This document shows, piece by piece, positions 63,962 to 64,000 of a stretch of 64,000 nucleotides of DNA. A program made the position numbers and the translations under genes. Under the pieces are notes generated by a model, which made no database searches, was not told the DNA's origin, and saw only the letters and a list, made by a program, of their open reading frames with translations. Within the stretch, counting starts at the first letter, position 1. The number at the start of each line of letters is the position of its first letter. The DNA is from DAISJI01 sp964559835. Its GTDB lineage: Bacteria > Acidobacteriota > Terriglobia > Terriglobales > Acidobacteriaceae. The stretch lies in assembly GCA_964559835.1 (NCBI GenBank), contig CAZLJE010000006.1, positions 62,001 to 126,000 of the forward strand, in the 5' to 3' direction.

Positions 63962-64000
63962 TCACGACGCCTTGAGAAGAGCTTGGAATCGGGGATCGTT
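63962..64000 (-). CDS. C-terminal end of a gene running in from the right
   Basis: Twelve codons (NDPRFQALLKAS) then TGA. The DPRFxALL ending is common in TPR/kinase or cyclase-like proteins of this phylum. Too short to name; it may also be chance. Confidence 0.35.
   Translation of the reverse strand, partial: NDPRFQALLKAS

Overview
The window reads as a chromosomal segment of an Acidobacteriota bacterium (Terriglobia / Koribacter-like). That placement is inference. It rests on roughly 60% GC, diderm envelope genes (kdsB, bamA, a Skp/OmpH chaperone), many large sensor kinases and Ser/Thr kinase-TPR proteins, secreted M28 and M1 peptidases, and small conserved proteins I associate with this phylum. 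No phage, transposase, CRISPR array or plasmid function was seen. Coding density is high, strands switch often, and most transcription units hold one to four genes.

Layout. 1-2.7 kb: start of kdsB, a tRNA-Met, a secreted serine hydrolase and a decayed SDR gene. 2.7-10.8 kb: acetate/succinate CoA-transferase, a BlaI/BlaR1-type pair with a two-palindrome control region, M28 peptidase, Cu/Zn superoxide dismutase, lepA. 10.8-15.1 kb: a gene-free stretch with a possible folded RNA, then skp-like ompH and bamA. 15.3-24.6 kb: dtd, SpoIIE-type phosphatase, TonB-family protein, TPR/metallopeptidase, M1 aminopeptidase, Ser/Thr kinase with TPRs. 24.7-30.2 kb: a large one-piece two-component sensor and a membrane protein preceded by a glycosyltransferase remnant. 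30.9-40.6 kb: bactofilin, a small zinc-ribbon protein, two paralogous PilZ plus coiled-coil proteins around a PilZ-GAF protein, a lineage-specific helical protein, and murJ. 40.7-44.4 kb: YihY, persulfide dioxygenase-rhodanese, two coupled small proteins, a Met/His-rich secreted protein. 44.5-48.9 kb: hemE-hemH-hemG and a stand-alone POTRA protein. 49-59.5 kb: small membrane protein, DUF4407 protein, then three sensor kinases with one response regulator in overlapping genes. 59.8-64 kb: amidohydrolase-like protein lacking its metal ligands, Zn-cluster protein, DUF3891-DUF488 pair, cytochrome c, a 3-hydroxyisobutyrate dehydrogenase-type reductase and the tail of one more gene.

How genes work together. 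kdsB, bamA, ompH and murJ serve outer-membrane and peptidoglycan biogenesis. hemE-hemH-hemG make the last steps of haem with stop/start overlap. The 52.5-59.5 kb genes form one likely phosphorelay with a single-domain receiver. The most novel-looking block is 30.9-38.9 kb. There bactofilin, a canonical PilZ-GAF protein and two long PilZ-coiled-coil paralogues with a shared 'NFWG..SPPADW' signature and a shared C-terminal motif suggest a cytoskeletal or envelope-organising system possibly tuned by cyclic di-GMP. A second theme is a set of intergenic degenerate word repeats, several forming hairpins, two of which have entered coding ends (hemH stop, cytochrome c start).
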